Shown here in pieces: positions 1 to 9,564 of a stretch of 64,000 nucleotides of DNA; position 1 is the stretch's first letter; the number at the start of each line of letters is the position of its first letter. The position numbers and the translations under genes are program-made. Source of the DNA: Phytopythium helicoides (Eukaryota; Oomycota; Peronosporomycetes; Pythiales; Pythiaceae). The DNA lies in NCBI GenBank assembly GCA_024867545.1, contig JANFNE010000001.1:1894510-1958509 (forward strand). Direction: 5' to 3'. A model generated the notes under the pieces. That model worked only from the letters and a program-made list of their open reading frames with translations, did no database searches and was not told where the DNA came from.

Positions 1-5
1 GCTCC

Positions 6-1740
6 ATGGCAAGTACTCGGTTGAGAGAACGCGTAGATTCCATCAATTCTCGGCTCGGGTTCGGTGGCCAAGGGTACTATGGTGGAGCGTCGTTACGCCA
101 ATTCCATGCCTCTTTTTCAACACAGTCATGGACTTTGCGCCTCTTGCAAAACCAAGTGAAGGCCGAGACGCCAACTACGTATTTTGGTTACGCTGCTTCA
201 CAGTGGTGTTCTTACTAATCTACGGCATCTACCAGCAAATCAGGTTTTTGGCACCCGGTCTCGATTTCACGAATTGTCAGATCGTGTTCTCGTCCTTTCT
301 AGTCGCAAGCGTGTGCATTCCTTATAACTACATTGTAGCTGGATACGTTGGCATGCCAATTCCGTTCATGCTCCTTACAGGAACCCCTGTGTTTCTCATT
401 GGAACTGCAGGGGTACTTTTTCTGTTGTTTGGGCGAAAGCTGCGCGATGATCGTGCGACTCGAGTCTTGCTCTTTAGAGCACTTACAATTGTAAACATTC
501 AGCTTGGACTCACAGTCGTGTACCCAGTTTTCATTTATGGCTTCAATTCGCTACCTCCAAGATACCAGAACCCGTACACGATTCTCCTTCCCCTTATTAA
601 GCTCGCCGCCAAAAACGCCATGAGCAAGGTTGTCGATGACGACGACATGAAGCCTGAGGTTGTGATTTTCAACATTGAGATCTTCAATGCTCTTTACGTC
701 TCACTTGCCATGGGGGGAGCATCGACCTGGTCGACTTCTCTTATCCTTTTTGGTATGGATGTTGTACAAGCATGGATTTCTGTCTATGACTTGCAAAAGC
801 AGGCTCGACATTTACAAGAGCTATTGGTAAAGATACCAGTTTGCTATCGCCAAGACGGTGCGAGTTATTTGGACGTGGCGATTGCTTTGCTGAACGATGA
901 TATTGCTGGTACGCCTGGTGGTGAGGGGGAGATTTATCATGAGAAATGTTCCAGTAAAGTCGTTGATCACGAACAACGAGAAAGTCTCAATCGAGCCAGT
1001 AAAATATGTTGGCCTCGTGCTAACAGAATACTTAGCATCCCGCCTCAATCAATTGGTCCAGCGAGAAGTGACGTGAGATCGATTCCGCAGTGTAACTCTG
1101 CGGTTGTCAGTCCATTACCAACGTATATATCATCTCAAGTTGTTCACGACTCGTCTCTACAACAAAACCGTGAGAACTTCCTTCGCGTATTTACGAGCGT
1201 CCTTTTCACTGTTGAGTTTATAATTCTTGTTGAGTACACAGAGGTCATCATCCCAGCTTTCTACGGTACGCCACCATTATGGATTGCCCTGAAAAACTGC
1301 GCACAAACTAAGGAGCCCCTTGCTTGACGTTCAGCAGGTATTTACATGACAGCTATGTTTTATCTCCCGAATCGAGCGTTTTACCCTTCGCTGGCGCACA
1401 TTGACGAAGATCAACTCCAACACATGATTGCCAACGTGTTTTTGTATGCTGCACTTGAGCTGTTATCGTTCGTGGGCATCGCCATCGTAGTGCGACGTCT
1501 TGTCGGTATCTCAGCAGTACAACAACTGGCTTTTGTGCTCGAGACACAATGGGGCATGGTACAGTCGAAGCTGCTAGCATGGATCTTCTACGCCGTTCAG
1601 AACTCTCTCGAGCACATGGGTAAGCCCCTCATAAAGATACGATAAGAGTTGCTTGTCAACTAACCGCTTTCTCGCTGCTGTGTTTTGCAGGCGCCGACTT
1701 CAGCTTCCACTTCGCGTGGATGCACTCGAGGTCGTCCTAA
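6..1740 (+). CDS. multi-pass membrane protein, function unknown
   Basis: I do not recognise the family by name. The largest exon begins its clear membrane part near base 128 and shows at least five hydrophobic stretches in the first 250 residues, with a polar insert around residues 265-340 and another hydrophobic segment after it. An in-frame TGA at 1325-1327 disappears if an intron from 1266 (GTACGC donor) to 1337 (CAG acceptor) is removed; the frame then runs FYG-IYMTAMFYLPNR, with no break. A second intron, about 1620-1690, joins to a short last exon ending at TAA 1738-1740. The start is uncertain: an ATG at 6 opens another frame that would need a first intron of roughly 60 bases, while ATG 128 needs none. 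Plasma-membrane or endomembrane location is inferred only from hydrophobicity. Confidence 0.6.
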
Positions 1741-1932
1741 TCCTAAACCCGGTCACTTCAACACGATGACGTCCGCCGCCACGTCAGGCGTCAACTCCTC
1801 CACCACGCCCTGCGATTGGCCCAAACCCCCTCACAACATCCTCCAATTGGCCAAAACGCTCTCCAGTCCAATCCCCGCCGCGTCGGCCGCGTCACGCGCC
1901 TCCATTACGTCAATTGCGCATTCCCAAGCACC

Positions 1933-4235
1933 ATGCAGCGGATCGCGCGCGTGCAGGCGCAGCTCTCAGCCTCCACGCCGCTCCACGCTCCGCTCCACGC
2001 GCCGATGGACGTGTCGCTGCCTCCTGCGGGCGCTGGCGGCGCCGATCCGGCCGCCTACGCCGCCGTTTTGACGCCTGGAGCCGTGGAATTCGTGGCGGAG
2101 GTCGCCTCGGCCTTCGCGCTCGACGTCGCCAAGGTCTCCGATGTTTTTTTTTTTTCTCTCTCTCTCTGCTGATAGCCGGTGTTTGGTGAGTGTAGATGCA
2201 CCGTGAGAGAGCTGAGAGGAGGCTGGCAGTGGAGCAGCGCGCGTGGAGACCCAACTTCCTGGAGGAGTCGCGCGAGATCCGAGAGGACGAGAACTGGACG
2301 GTCGACCATGTGCCCCAGAAGCTGCGCGACCGCCGCGTGGACGTTGGAGACGTGTCGCCGGCTGAGACGGAGCTGCTACTGCGTGCGCTCAACTCTGGCG
2401 CGCAGGTGCGGGAGGATGTGGGTTTTGTTGGTGGAGTGGTGCTCACAGTGACAGTTGTCGGTGCCAGGGCGTACAAGTGGACTTTGACGACGGTCATTGC
2501 CCCACATGGAGCAATACGGTGCGCAGCCACAAGAACATCATGGATGCGGTGCGTGGCCAGCTGCGAGTGCCGTCGGTTAAGCTGGAAATGGTCGCGGACC
2601 CGGCGCTGCTGCTCATCCGACCACGAGCCTGGAACATGGACGAAACGGTACGCACTGCATGAACTAGTGTAGTTGATATCTGGATATTGACGCTGATGCT
2701 TTGGCAGAATGTGTTGGTCAATGGCGAGGTCGTCCCCGGCGCGATTTTCGATTTTGCTCTCCACTTGTTCCACAAGTGCGGATGCTTTGAATAAGGTTTC
2801 AAGAAAGTGAAGATTGGTCTAACCTCGTGTTTAATCGATTCACAGCGGCAAGCTTATGTTGGACAAGGGCATAGGGCCGTTCCTGTACCTCCCAAAGGTA
2901 CAGGTGCAACGAAAAGTGGAAGTAGCACCTTCTTCTTCGCTTACGACTTCGTGCTTTGGTTCGTGACACAGCTCGAGGGATACCGTGAAGCCATGCTGTG
3001 GCAGCGGATCTTTATCTACACCGAAGACCGTTTGGGTCTTCCGCGGGTAAGCTGTGCTATGCGGTGCAATCACTCAGCTTATTCAATGCTCACCAAGCTG
3101 TGTTTGTATACCCGAAGGGCACGATCAAGGCAACAGTCCTGATCGAGAACATTTTCGCTGCCTTTGAAATGGAGGAGATTGTGTACGCTCTTCGCCAACA
3201 CTCCGGTGGTCTCAACTGTGGCATGTGGGACTACACTGCCTCGATCGTTGTGAACTTTCGCCACTCGCGCGAGTTTGTACTCCCTGATCGCCAGCGCTAC
3301 GTGTCCATGAAATCTGACTTCCTCCGGTGCGTGGTTTGGAGGGGTTTTTGCCGTGGCTAATGACCAAGCTAACATTGCATTACGATGCAGATACTACATG
3401 GAAATGCTCATCAACACGTGTAAGCGCCGGTCGGCAATCGCGACAACCGGAATGGTGCCATTTGTTCTTTCCCAGCTTCCTCCTGGTCTTTCTGAAGCGG
3501 ATGCGATCCAGAGAGCCAAGGACGCCAAACGCTCGGAGGCGATGGCCGGTTCTGACGGTGCACTCGTCTACGATCTCGCACTCGTGAAACCGATCCAGCA
3601 GGTGCGTTGAATATGGATTCTCAGTTCCTTTGCTGTTTTATTCACTCTGTGATTGCTACGCAGGTTTTCTCGGAGGTTTTTGCGGAAAAGGCGGCACAGA
3701 GCTCGAGCTTCCATGTTGGCTATGGAGACGCCATTGGGGATAAAGCACTGTTCCGGTCGAAGCTGTTGTCTGTTCCTTCTGGACTCGTGTCCACTCGCTC
3801 TGTCACCACAAATCTGCGCGTTGTGGTTGCGTACATCCTATCGTGGTTTGATGGTCATGGTACTGCTGTGGTAGACGGTTGTGTTGAAGACTCGGCTACT
3901 GCTGAGATCTCTCGTGCGCAACTCTGGCAATGGGTGCACCACCAGACTCCCATCTCGGATGAGAATTCTCCGAAACAGATTGTCACGGCCAGGTAAGAGG
4001 CCATGTTGACAAGTGTGAAGATGTGGACTAACCCCACACATTTCTCAGACTGTTGCAGTCGATGCTGGACTCGCTTTTGGGTCACGCAGAATTTTCGCAG
4101 CGATACTCGAAGGCTCGGCTTGACGCCGCACGTTTGCTGACTCTGCAGATGGCGACAACACGAACGCCGCCAACGTTCATCACAACCTTCCTTCTCCACC
4201 AACAAGCGCTCATCGAGTCACTTGCAAGCAAGTAA
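1933..4235 (+). CDS. malate synthase (glyoxylate cycle)
   Basis: Malate synthase condenses glyoxylate with acetyl-CoA to malate and allows growth on fatty acids or acetate. Ten exons splice into about 573 residues, close to the family's usual 530-560: 1933-2133, 2196-2405, 2468-2647, 2708-2775, 2846-2897, 2972-3046, 3118-3326, 3391-3601, 3664-3992, 4049-4235; all phases agree. Family landmarks appear in order: DFDDGHCPTW (classic DFEDA..PTW), RPRAWNMDE, GAIFDFALHLFHN, GPFLYLPK, then TVLIEN..AAFEMEEI and GLNCGMWDY around the catalytic glutamate/aspartate, and FVLPDRQRYV. The C-terminus (SLASK) is not an SKL-type peroxisomal signal, but residues 3-11 (RIARVQAQL) fit the loose PTS2 pattern, so peroxisomal import by PTS2 is possible. 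Intron 1 carries a long T/CT tract. Confidence 0.93.
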
Positions 4236-4376
4236 CCACATACGGTGAAAAGGATGTTTGTTTCGTTTCCTGAAGTGGGCGGCTTTCTCTAGAAAAGGAA
4301 AAGAAAGGAAACGAATGAAATGGCTCGAACGCAAACACAATTTATCTTTAAATTTGGCGACGCATCTAGGCTGTGC

Positions 4377-6689
4377 TCATGATGAGAAGCTTTCCATGCC
4401 CGAGGCCGTCACGTTTTCAACCACCTCATATCCGTTGCCCTTGATCGGCAGCAACATGCCATCGACTTTCTTGTCCTCCTCGCCTGATTGAAAGCTCTGC
4501 ACCACAAGCTCACGGTCCATTATCCTTACCAATTCGTCATCCTGAATGCCGCCACTTTCAACGCCAGTCCGCAAGACAACGTCGTCCCGAAGAAGCTCCT
4601 CGAGCTCGTCGTTCGTCAACGCCTTGGGTTGCGCGGGGTCGTCCTGTCCAGCTGGCTGCTGCTTGAAGTGACCACGCTGGATCACGACACGGTCGAGCTT
4701 CCGTTTGTCAAATGCGCGCTGGAGCATGCGATTCTCGAACGAGTTCTCCGTCACTAGGCGATAGACAGCAACGTGGCGAGTCTGTCCGATACGGTGGCAA
4801 CGGTCCTGTGCTTGGTTGTCTTGCTGCGGGTTCCAGTCCGAGTCGAAGAAGATTACCGTGTCAGCCGAAATGAGGTTGATACCCAAGCCGCCCGCTCGAG
4901 TTGACAGCAAGAAGCAGAAGACGTTCTCGTCATCAGCACCTTTTCCTGAACTCTTGGTGCCAGCCTTGACCTTGTTAAAGGTGTCGACCTGCTCTTGCCG
5001 GTCCGCCAACTGAGTATTGCCGTCAAGGCGGCAGTTGGAGTGTCCACGCATGATCAGATAATCTTCCAAAATGTCGAGTACGCGCGTCATTTGGCTGAAG
5101 ATAAGGACCTTGTGTCCCTTGCGTTTAAGCTCCATGAGCATCCGATCCAGCACGACCAACTTGCCCGAAGCTTGGACGAGTCGTTCATCAGTCACGACAT
5201 TGCCAGCGGCGTCTTTCGGTTCGTCAAACAGGTATGGGTGGTTGCAGCACTTGCGCAGCTGCATGGCGCGGTTACGCAGACTCGAAGTTTTGAGGCTCGA
5301 GCGCATAATATTGAACAGCTTCTTCCCGTACTTGGCCTCCATGGCAGCCTCAAGTTGACGCGTTTGAATCAATTGGTAGTACTCGCGCTGCAAAGCTGTC
5401 ATAGGGCAGTAGATGAAGATCTCAGTCTTCGTTGGCAAGTCCTGTATGACATCAGTCTTGAGGCGACGCAGCAGGAACGGGCGCAGGATCTCGTGCAGCT
5501 TCGAGACAATCTCTGCACGCTTCTCACCCGTCAGCAGACCAGCTTGCTCGCTATCGGGGGTCATTGTAGTCGTATTGACCGAAGCGAAAGAGAACCAGCT
5601 CTCAAAGAGCTCGAGGTCGTCAAAGACATCAGGCAAAATGAAGTTGAGCAGCGACCAGAGTTCCGTCAGGTTGTTCTGGAGCGGCGTACCCGTGAGCAGC
5701 AGTCGGTTCTCTGACTTCGCACGCTTGAGCTCGCGAACCAGTTTGCACTCCATGTTCTTGAGACGGTGGCCCTCGTCGATGACAATGTACTTCCACACAA
5801 ACCCGCTCGACGTGAACGACTTCGCGTCCTGCATGATCATCTCGTAGGACGTGATGATGACAGGAAAGTCCGGGTCCGAGCGGCGCGACTTGTGCAGCTC
5901 ATTGGCGCGCATCTTGCGTCGCGCGACAGCGTTGCCGTGGTACACGATGGTGTTGATGGTCGGTGCCCATTTGGCGAACTCGTTGGACCAGTTCATGAGC
6001 GTTGAGAGCGGCGCTGTGATGAGGTACGGGCCACGCACGCCAAGTGCCTTGAGGTGCGCGATGAGTCCAATCACCTGGATGGTCTTGCCGAGACCCATCT
6101 CGTCGGCCAGAATGCCATTCAGTCCATTCTCAAACAGGTTGCACAGCCAGCGGATGCCCTCGAGCTGGTAGTCGCGCAGCGTGCCGCCCGTGAGCAGCTT
6201 GGGCTGCACGAACGCGGCGTGCGCCTGGCCCTCGCGCTCGCGCGTCTCGCGCACGGCCACGCTAAGCTTGTCCGCGCCCGTCTTCTTGGCCTTCTTGACT
6301 CGCGCGCGCTTGGTCGTCTTCTTGCGCTTGCGCGAGTCGGTCTCCTCCTCCTCTTCCTCTTCCTCCTCCTCTTCCTCCTGGACCTCAGGCGCGACCGTGG
6401 CCGCACTCGCCATGTTGGAGAACAGGAACGTCGAGTAGATGCCAGCCTTCTCCAGCAGATCGTCGAGCTTGGCGAGCTTGGCCGACGCCTCGACCGGCGG
6501 CTCGCTGGCCGCCTGCGCCTGCGCGCGCGCCGCCTGCTGCTGCTCCTGGCGCTCGCGGCGCGCGCGCTGCTCGTCCTCGACCTTCTGCATGGCCTGCAGC
6601 GTCTCGGCGGGCGCGGCGGCGGCCTCGGCGGCCTCGGGAAAGGCGCTCGCGACCATGGCGGCAAGAGCGGAAATGGCGCAGGTGGCCAT
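4377..6689 (-). CDS. SNF2-family chromatin remodelling ATPase, LSH/HELLS/DDM1 type
   Basis: A nuclear DNA-dependent ATPase that moves nucleosomes; LSH/DDM1 members support silencing of repeats. From the chosen ATG at 6689 the product is about 770 residues without introns. Residues 75-95 (LLEKAGIYSTFLF) match the LSH N-terminal signature. An acidic run (about 104-116) precedes a basic run rich in K and R (120-137). The helicase core follows: DEMGLGKT (Walker A, about 196-203), DEGHRLKN instead of DEAH (typical of LSH), LTGTPLQNN, then the C-terminal lobe with GLGINLISADTVIFFDSDWNPQ and RCHRIGQT. The open frame extends upstream to 7106, but that part overlaps a divergent gene and is low-complexity, so 6689 is preferred; 6653 is an alternative. 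Oomycetes are thought to lack most canonical cytosine methylation, so the partner system here is not obvious. Confidence 0.88.
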   Translation of the reverse strand: MATCAISALAAMVASAFPEAAEAAAAPAETLQAMQKVEDEQRARRERQEQQQAARAQAQAASEPPVEASAKLAKLDDLLEKAGIYSTFLFSNMASAATVAPEVQEEEEEEEEEEEETDSRKRKKTTKRARVKKAKKTGADKLSVAVRETREREGQAHAAFVQPKLLTGGTLRDYQLEGIRWLCNLFENGLNGILADEMGLGKTIQVIGLIAHLKALGVRGPYLITAPLSTLMNWSNEFAKWAPTINTIVYHGNAVARRKMRANELHKSRRSDPDFPVIITSYEMIMQDAKSFTSSGFVWKYIVIDEGHRLKNMECKLVRELKRAKSENRLLLTGTPLQNNLTELWSLLNFILPDVFDDLELFESWFSFASVNTTTMTPDSEQAGLLTGEKRAEIVSKLHEILRPFLLRRLKTDVIQDLPTKTEIFIYCPMTALQREYYQLIQTRQLEAAMEAKYGKKLFNIMRSSLKTSSLRNRAMQLRKCCNHPYLFDEPKDAAGNVVTDERLVQASGKLVVLDRMLMELKRKGHKVLIFSQMTRVLDILEDYLIMRGHSNCRLDGNTQLADRQEQVDTFNKVKAGTKSSGKGADDENVFCFLLSTRAGGLGINLISADTVIFFDSDWNPQQDNQAQDRCHRIGQTRHVAVYRLVTENSFENRMLQRAFDKRKLDRVVIQRGHFKQQPAGQDDPAQPKALTNDELEELLRDDVVLRTGVESGGIQDDELVRIMDRELVVQSFQSGEEDKKVDGMLLPIKGNGYEVVENVTASGMESFSS

Positions 6690-6741
6690 ACTGAGACCAA
6701 GAGGTGCGGCGTTTGGTGGCGGGGAGGCGCGAACCACTCCC

Positions 6742-6777
6742 ATTGGATGAAAAGGAGAAGTTGCGATCGATGATTGG
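6742..6777. promoter_or_regulatory. paired CCAAT boxes between divergent genes
   Basis: ATTGG occurs at 6742-6746 and 6773-6777, between the start of the minus-strand SNF2 gene (6689) and the plus-strand small membrane protein (6866). The gap is only about 176 bases, so this is likely a shared promoter using an NF-Y-type factor. Recurrence of such boxes in other short promoters of the window supports this; the factor itself is inferred. Confidence 0.4.
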
Positions 6778-6865
6778 CTGATGCAGGGTATCAGGTGTAG
6801 CCATCTCCATGTGTCAAACCCAACGGACGACGGTATAATTGGGCGAGCCGTGACTGAAACGGAGG

Positions 6866-7252
6866 ATGCCCGCTCCACGCGTGCTCGTGCTCTCGCTCGT
6901 GCTTGTGCTTGGCGGGTGCAGCTTGGCGCTCGTCGCGTCTTCGGATGCGGACAGAGAGGATCCGACGGCCATTGACGCCTCGCTCTTTCCAGACTACTGG
7001 GACTTGAACACCAAGGTACAGTATCCTGGTCGAATGAAAAGATAATATTTTCTGATGGACTGTGTGTGAGTTCAGGACAAGCTTGACTCGTGTGCCATCG
7101 ACCCACGCATCCCGACCAACGGAGCGGACCAGCCGCCCGACCAGCTCATCAAAGTCACGGACCGACGGCACCGGCATCCCGTGTTTGCGAGCATGTGCTC
7201 CATCGCGTTCCTCGTTACCATTGTCCTCATCATTGTAGTCTGCACGCAATAA
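6866..7252 (+). CDS. small secreted or type I membrane protein, function unknown
   Basis: A two-exon gene that a long-ORF view misses. Exon 1 (6866-7015) encodes about 50 residues beginning with a strong signal peptide (VLVLSLVLVLGG, then CSLALVASS as a likely cleavage region). The intron 7016-7075 starts GTACAG and ends TTCAG, and phase 0 is kept. Exon 2 (7076-7252) adds 58 residues and ends with a single hydrophobic helix (FLVTIVLIIVV) followed by CTQ and TAA. The predicted 108-residue product is therefore a short luminal or extracellular segment, containing one cysteine (DSCAIDP), anchored by a C-terminal helix with almost no cytosolic tail. No known family is recognised. It diverges from the SNF2 gene across a CCAAT-bearing promoter. 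The clean splice and single consistent frame argue for a real gene. Confidence 0.7.
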
Positions 7253-7400
7253 ACACACTTTCTGCGCTTCTCGCTGCGTCATTCTTCATTTCGACGCTGT
7301 ATTTCATTATGGACACCACTGCTCTTAACCTTACGAGCCAGCCAAGCCACGCCAGTCAAAATTGTGCACTCCGTGACCAACTTCTCTCTTGCTAGCAGCT

Positions 7401-9348
7401 TCACGCCTCTCCCTCACTGACTCCCGTCCCGGTAAGTCGCTCTTGCAGTTCGTGGTTGAGCGTCATCATGCGCAGACGCTGCAACTCTTCCTCCATAATA
7501 AACGCTTGCTTGCGTTCAGCGATATAGCGGCCCTCCAATTGCACGCATCGTCGGCGCAATTCGTCATTCTCCTCCGACAAGCACTCGATCTCAAGCGCAC
7601 GCAGATTGGCATCCTGCTCGGCTTGGTTTAGCATTGCTTGCATCGACTCATTTGCACGTGATACCGCTTCCAGCTGTAGATATAGCTCTCTCTGTAGATT
7701 GAAGAGACAACACAAGGAATTAGGACTACCACAGTTGGTATACTGCAACTCGCAGTTGGTGCGTACCGTCTCCTCATCCCTCGCATCGCTAAGATCGCAA
7801 CAACCACAACATTGAAAAATAACGTCAGACCCGCATCAGAACAAAGTCATCGCAGGTCATCGCGTACCCCTGGGCTGTCTCGTGCTTGAGTTCGTTTAGT
7901 TGCATGGGAATGGTCATCAGTTGTTGCTGTTGCTCGTGGAGAACCGCGATGATTTGCTTCAAATCATGCTGCTGGCGGATGAGCGAAGCAATCGTTTGCT
8001 GCTGCTGGAGAAACTGCGCGGCCGAGATGGTAATTGAGTTCTGTAGCGCTGCCATATGGCGCTTTGCTTCAGCATTTAATCCAGGCGCAGACTGTTGTTG
8101 TTGTTGTTGCTGCTGCTGCTGCTGCTGCTGTTGCTCTTGCTGCTGCTGTGCAACGCGCTTCACGGGATCGGCATCGTAAAAAGAGTTTGAGCGAGACAGC
8201 GCAGGGCTTACAGGAACAGAAACCGATGTCGGGGAATGGGCTGGGGTCGGGACGCTTTGCGATAAAGATTCTTGCTGTGGAAGAACCGAGAGCATCGACG
8301 TGTCGTTGGGGATTTGCGATGATCCCATGGTGGACGTCGAGCTCATCCCGCGCTCCAGCAGAGGGATTCGAGTTCCGTACGCCGTTGACTGGAATGACCC
8401 AATCGACTTGCGCGTTGTTGCACCACCAATTCGAGATCCCATGCTCACGCTAGCGGCGCGTACGGGGCTCTCGCTCCGAAGCCGAGAACGCCGGCCGCTG
8501 TGGGGTTCACGGAGACGACTCATGGATCGCGCGCCGCGATGGTGTTTGTCCGAAGACACCTTCTTGGATCCGGTGGGTGCAGCGGTGAAGCTCCGAGAGA
8601 AACGCGCCGCAGTGGGCAGCGGCCGCTCTGACGAGATCGAGCTGCCCACGTCAAACTGCAGCAGTGAGACACAGCAATCCGGTTGAGGTCCAGAGCCAAC
8701 AGGCACACAGTGAGCTGGTAGATATGCTGGCATGTACCTCATCCGACGCCTTGCGCGACGTGGGCGAGTCGGACGCGAGCTCGATGATCGTGAACCGGCC
8801 CTTGCGCCGGACACTGCCGACGGAAACCATCCAGCGTCAGCCCTTCCGCTCACCGTGCAGCCCTCCATCGTGGCAACTCCCACCGTCGGTCGGCCATGCG
8901 CCTGTGCTGCGTCTGGCGCTCTGGCGACGAATCGTCCGGCGACGACGGCTCCATCGCCGGGTCCGCCTGCGCACCTCCGTCAGAGCCCGACCCCCAGTCT
9001 CCCATTATCCCCCGGCGCTCCTCCCACCTGCGGGCCGATCGTCGGTGACTCGGGCGGCACGGGCCTCCTGCCGGCCGCGTTGTTGTTGGGCTGCTCCACC
9101 GCCGCGACCACCGGCGCCTCCGCCTCAGCCTGTACCTCCACGGCCGCCGGCTCAGCCACCGGCGCGGCCTCCAGCTCCTCAGGACGCAGCGGGCTCTTGT
9201 CCTCGCTCAGCGCCGGCTCCTCGTCCGCCGCCGCAACTTGCAGGCGCTCGAGCGCGGCCGCAGGAGACGACAGCGGGGACCCTGGCACGATCTCGGTGAT
9301 CGTGAAGCGCCCGCGCTGCTCCACGCGCTTGCTGCCGCGCCGCTCCAT
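7401..9348 (-). CDS. poly-Q coiled-coil protein, function unknown
   Basis: From ATG 9005 the exons 9005-8854, 8813-8738, 8655-7868, 7788-7767 and 7691-7401 join in phase to about 442 residues. Visible parts: a GRFTIIEL motif followed by an S/T/P-rich stretch, a basic S/R segment, a Ser/Pro-rich middle, a glutamine run of about 20 residues encoded near 8095-8155 (mostly CAG/CAA on the minus strand), then Q-rich and charged coiled coil to the end (NESMQAMLNQAEQD and onwards). An upstream open frame, 9348-8980, starts MERRGSKRVEQ and contains a second copy of the motif (RGRFTITEI), so it is probably an extra first exon of the same gene; I could not find a splice that joins it in phase. A scaffold or cytoskeletal role would be only a guess. 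CAG-repeat length may vary between strains. Confidence 0.65.
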
Positions 9349-9564
9349 GGCGTCGCCCCCCTCCAGGCGGTCGAGCGCTGCACTTTCTAGCCGGAAGCGA
9401 TCAACGAGTGTATGGGGTTGAGTATGGACGGAATCGCTCGCTCTCTCTGGGCAGCTGGAGCGGTCCAGAGGAGATTGTGGAGCGCATCATGGGTATCACA
9501 TTTTTTTCTAGTGTGTGCTTTTTTTGTTGTTGATATGCTCAGACGTCTACAGCTTCAACTTCGT

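Noticed and set aside
1325..1327. in-frame TGA as proof that the first membrane-protein gene is a pseudogene
   Set aside because: A consensus 72-base intron (1266-1337) removes it and restores a continuous protein.
1910..2773. 287-codon minus-strand frame opposite malate synthase
   Set aside because: It runs across introns and exons of the malate synthase gene and has low-complexity R/S composition.
8095..8155. poly-cysteine/alanine plus-strand ORFs over the CAG repeat
   Set aside because: They are other-frame readings of the minus-strand glutamine tract.
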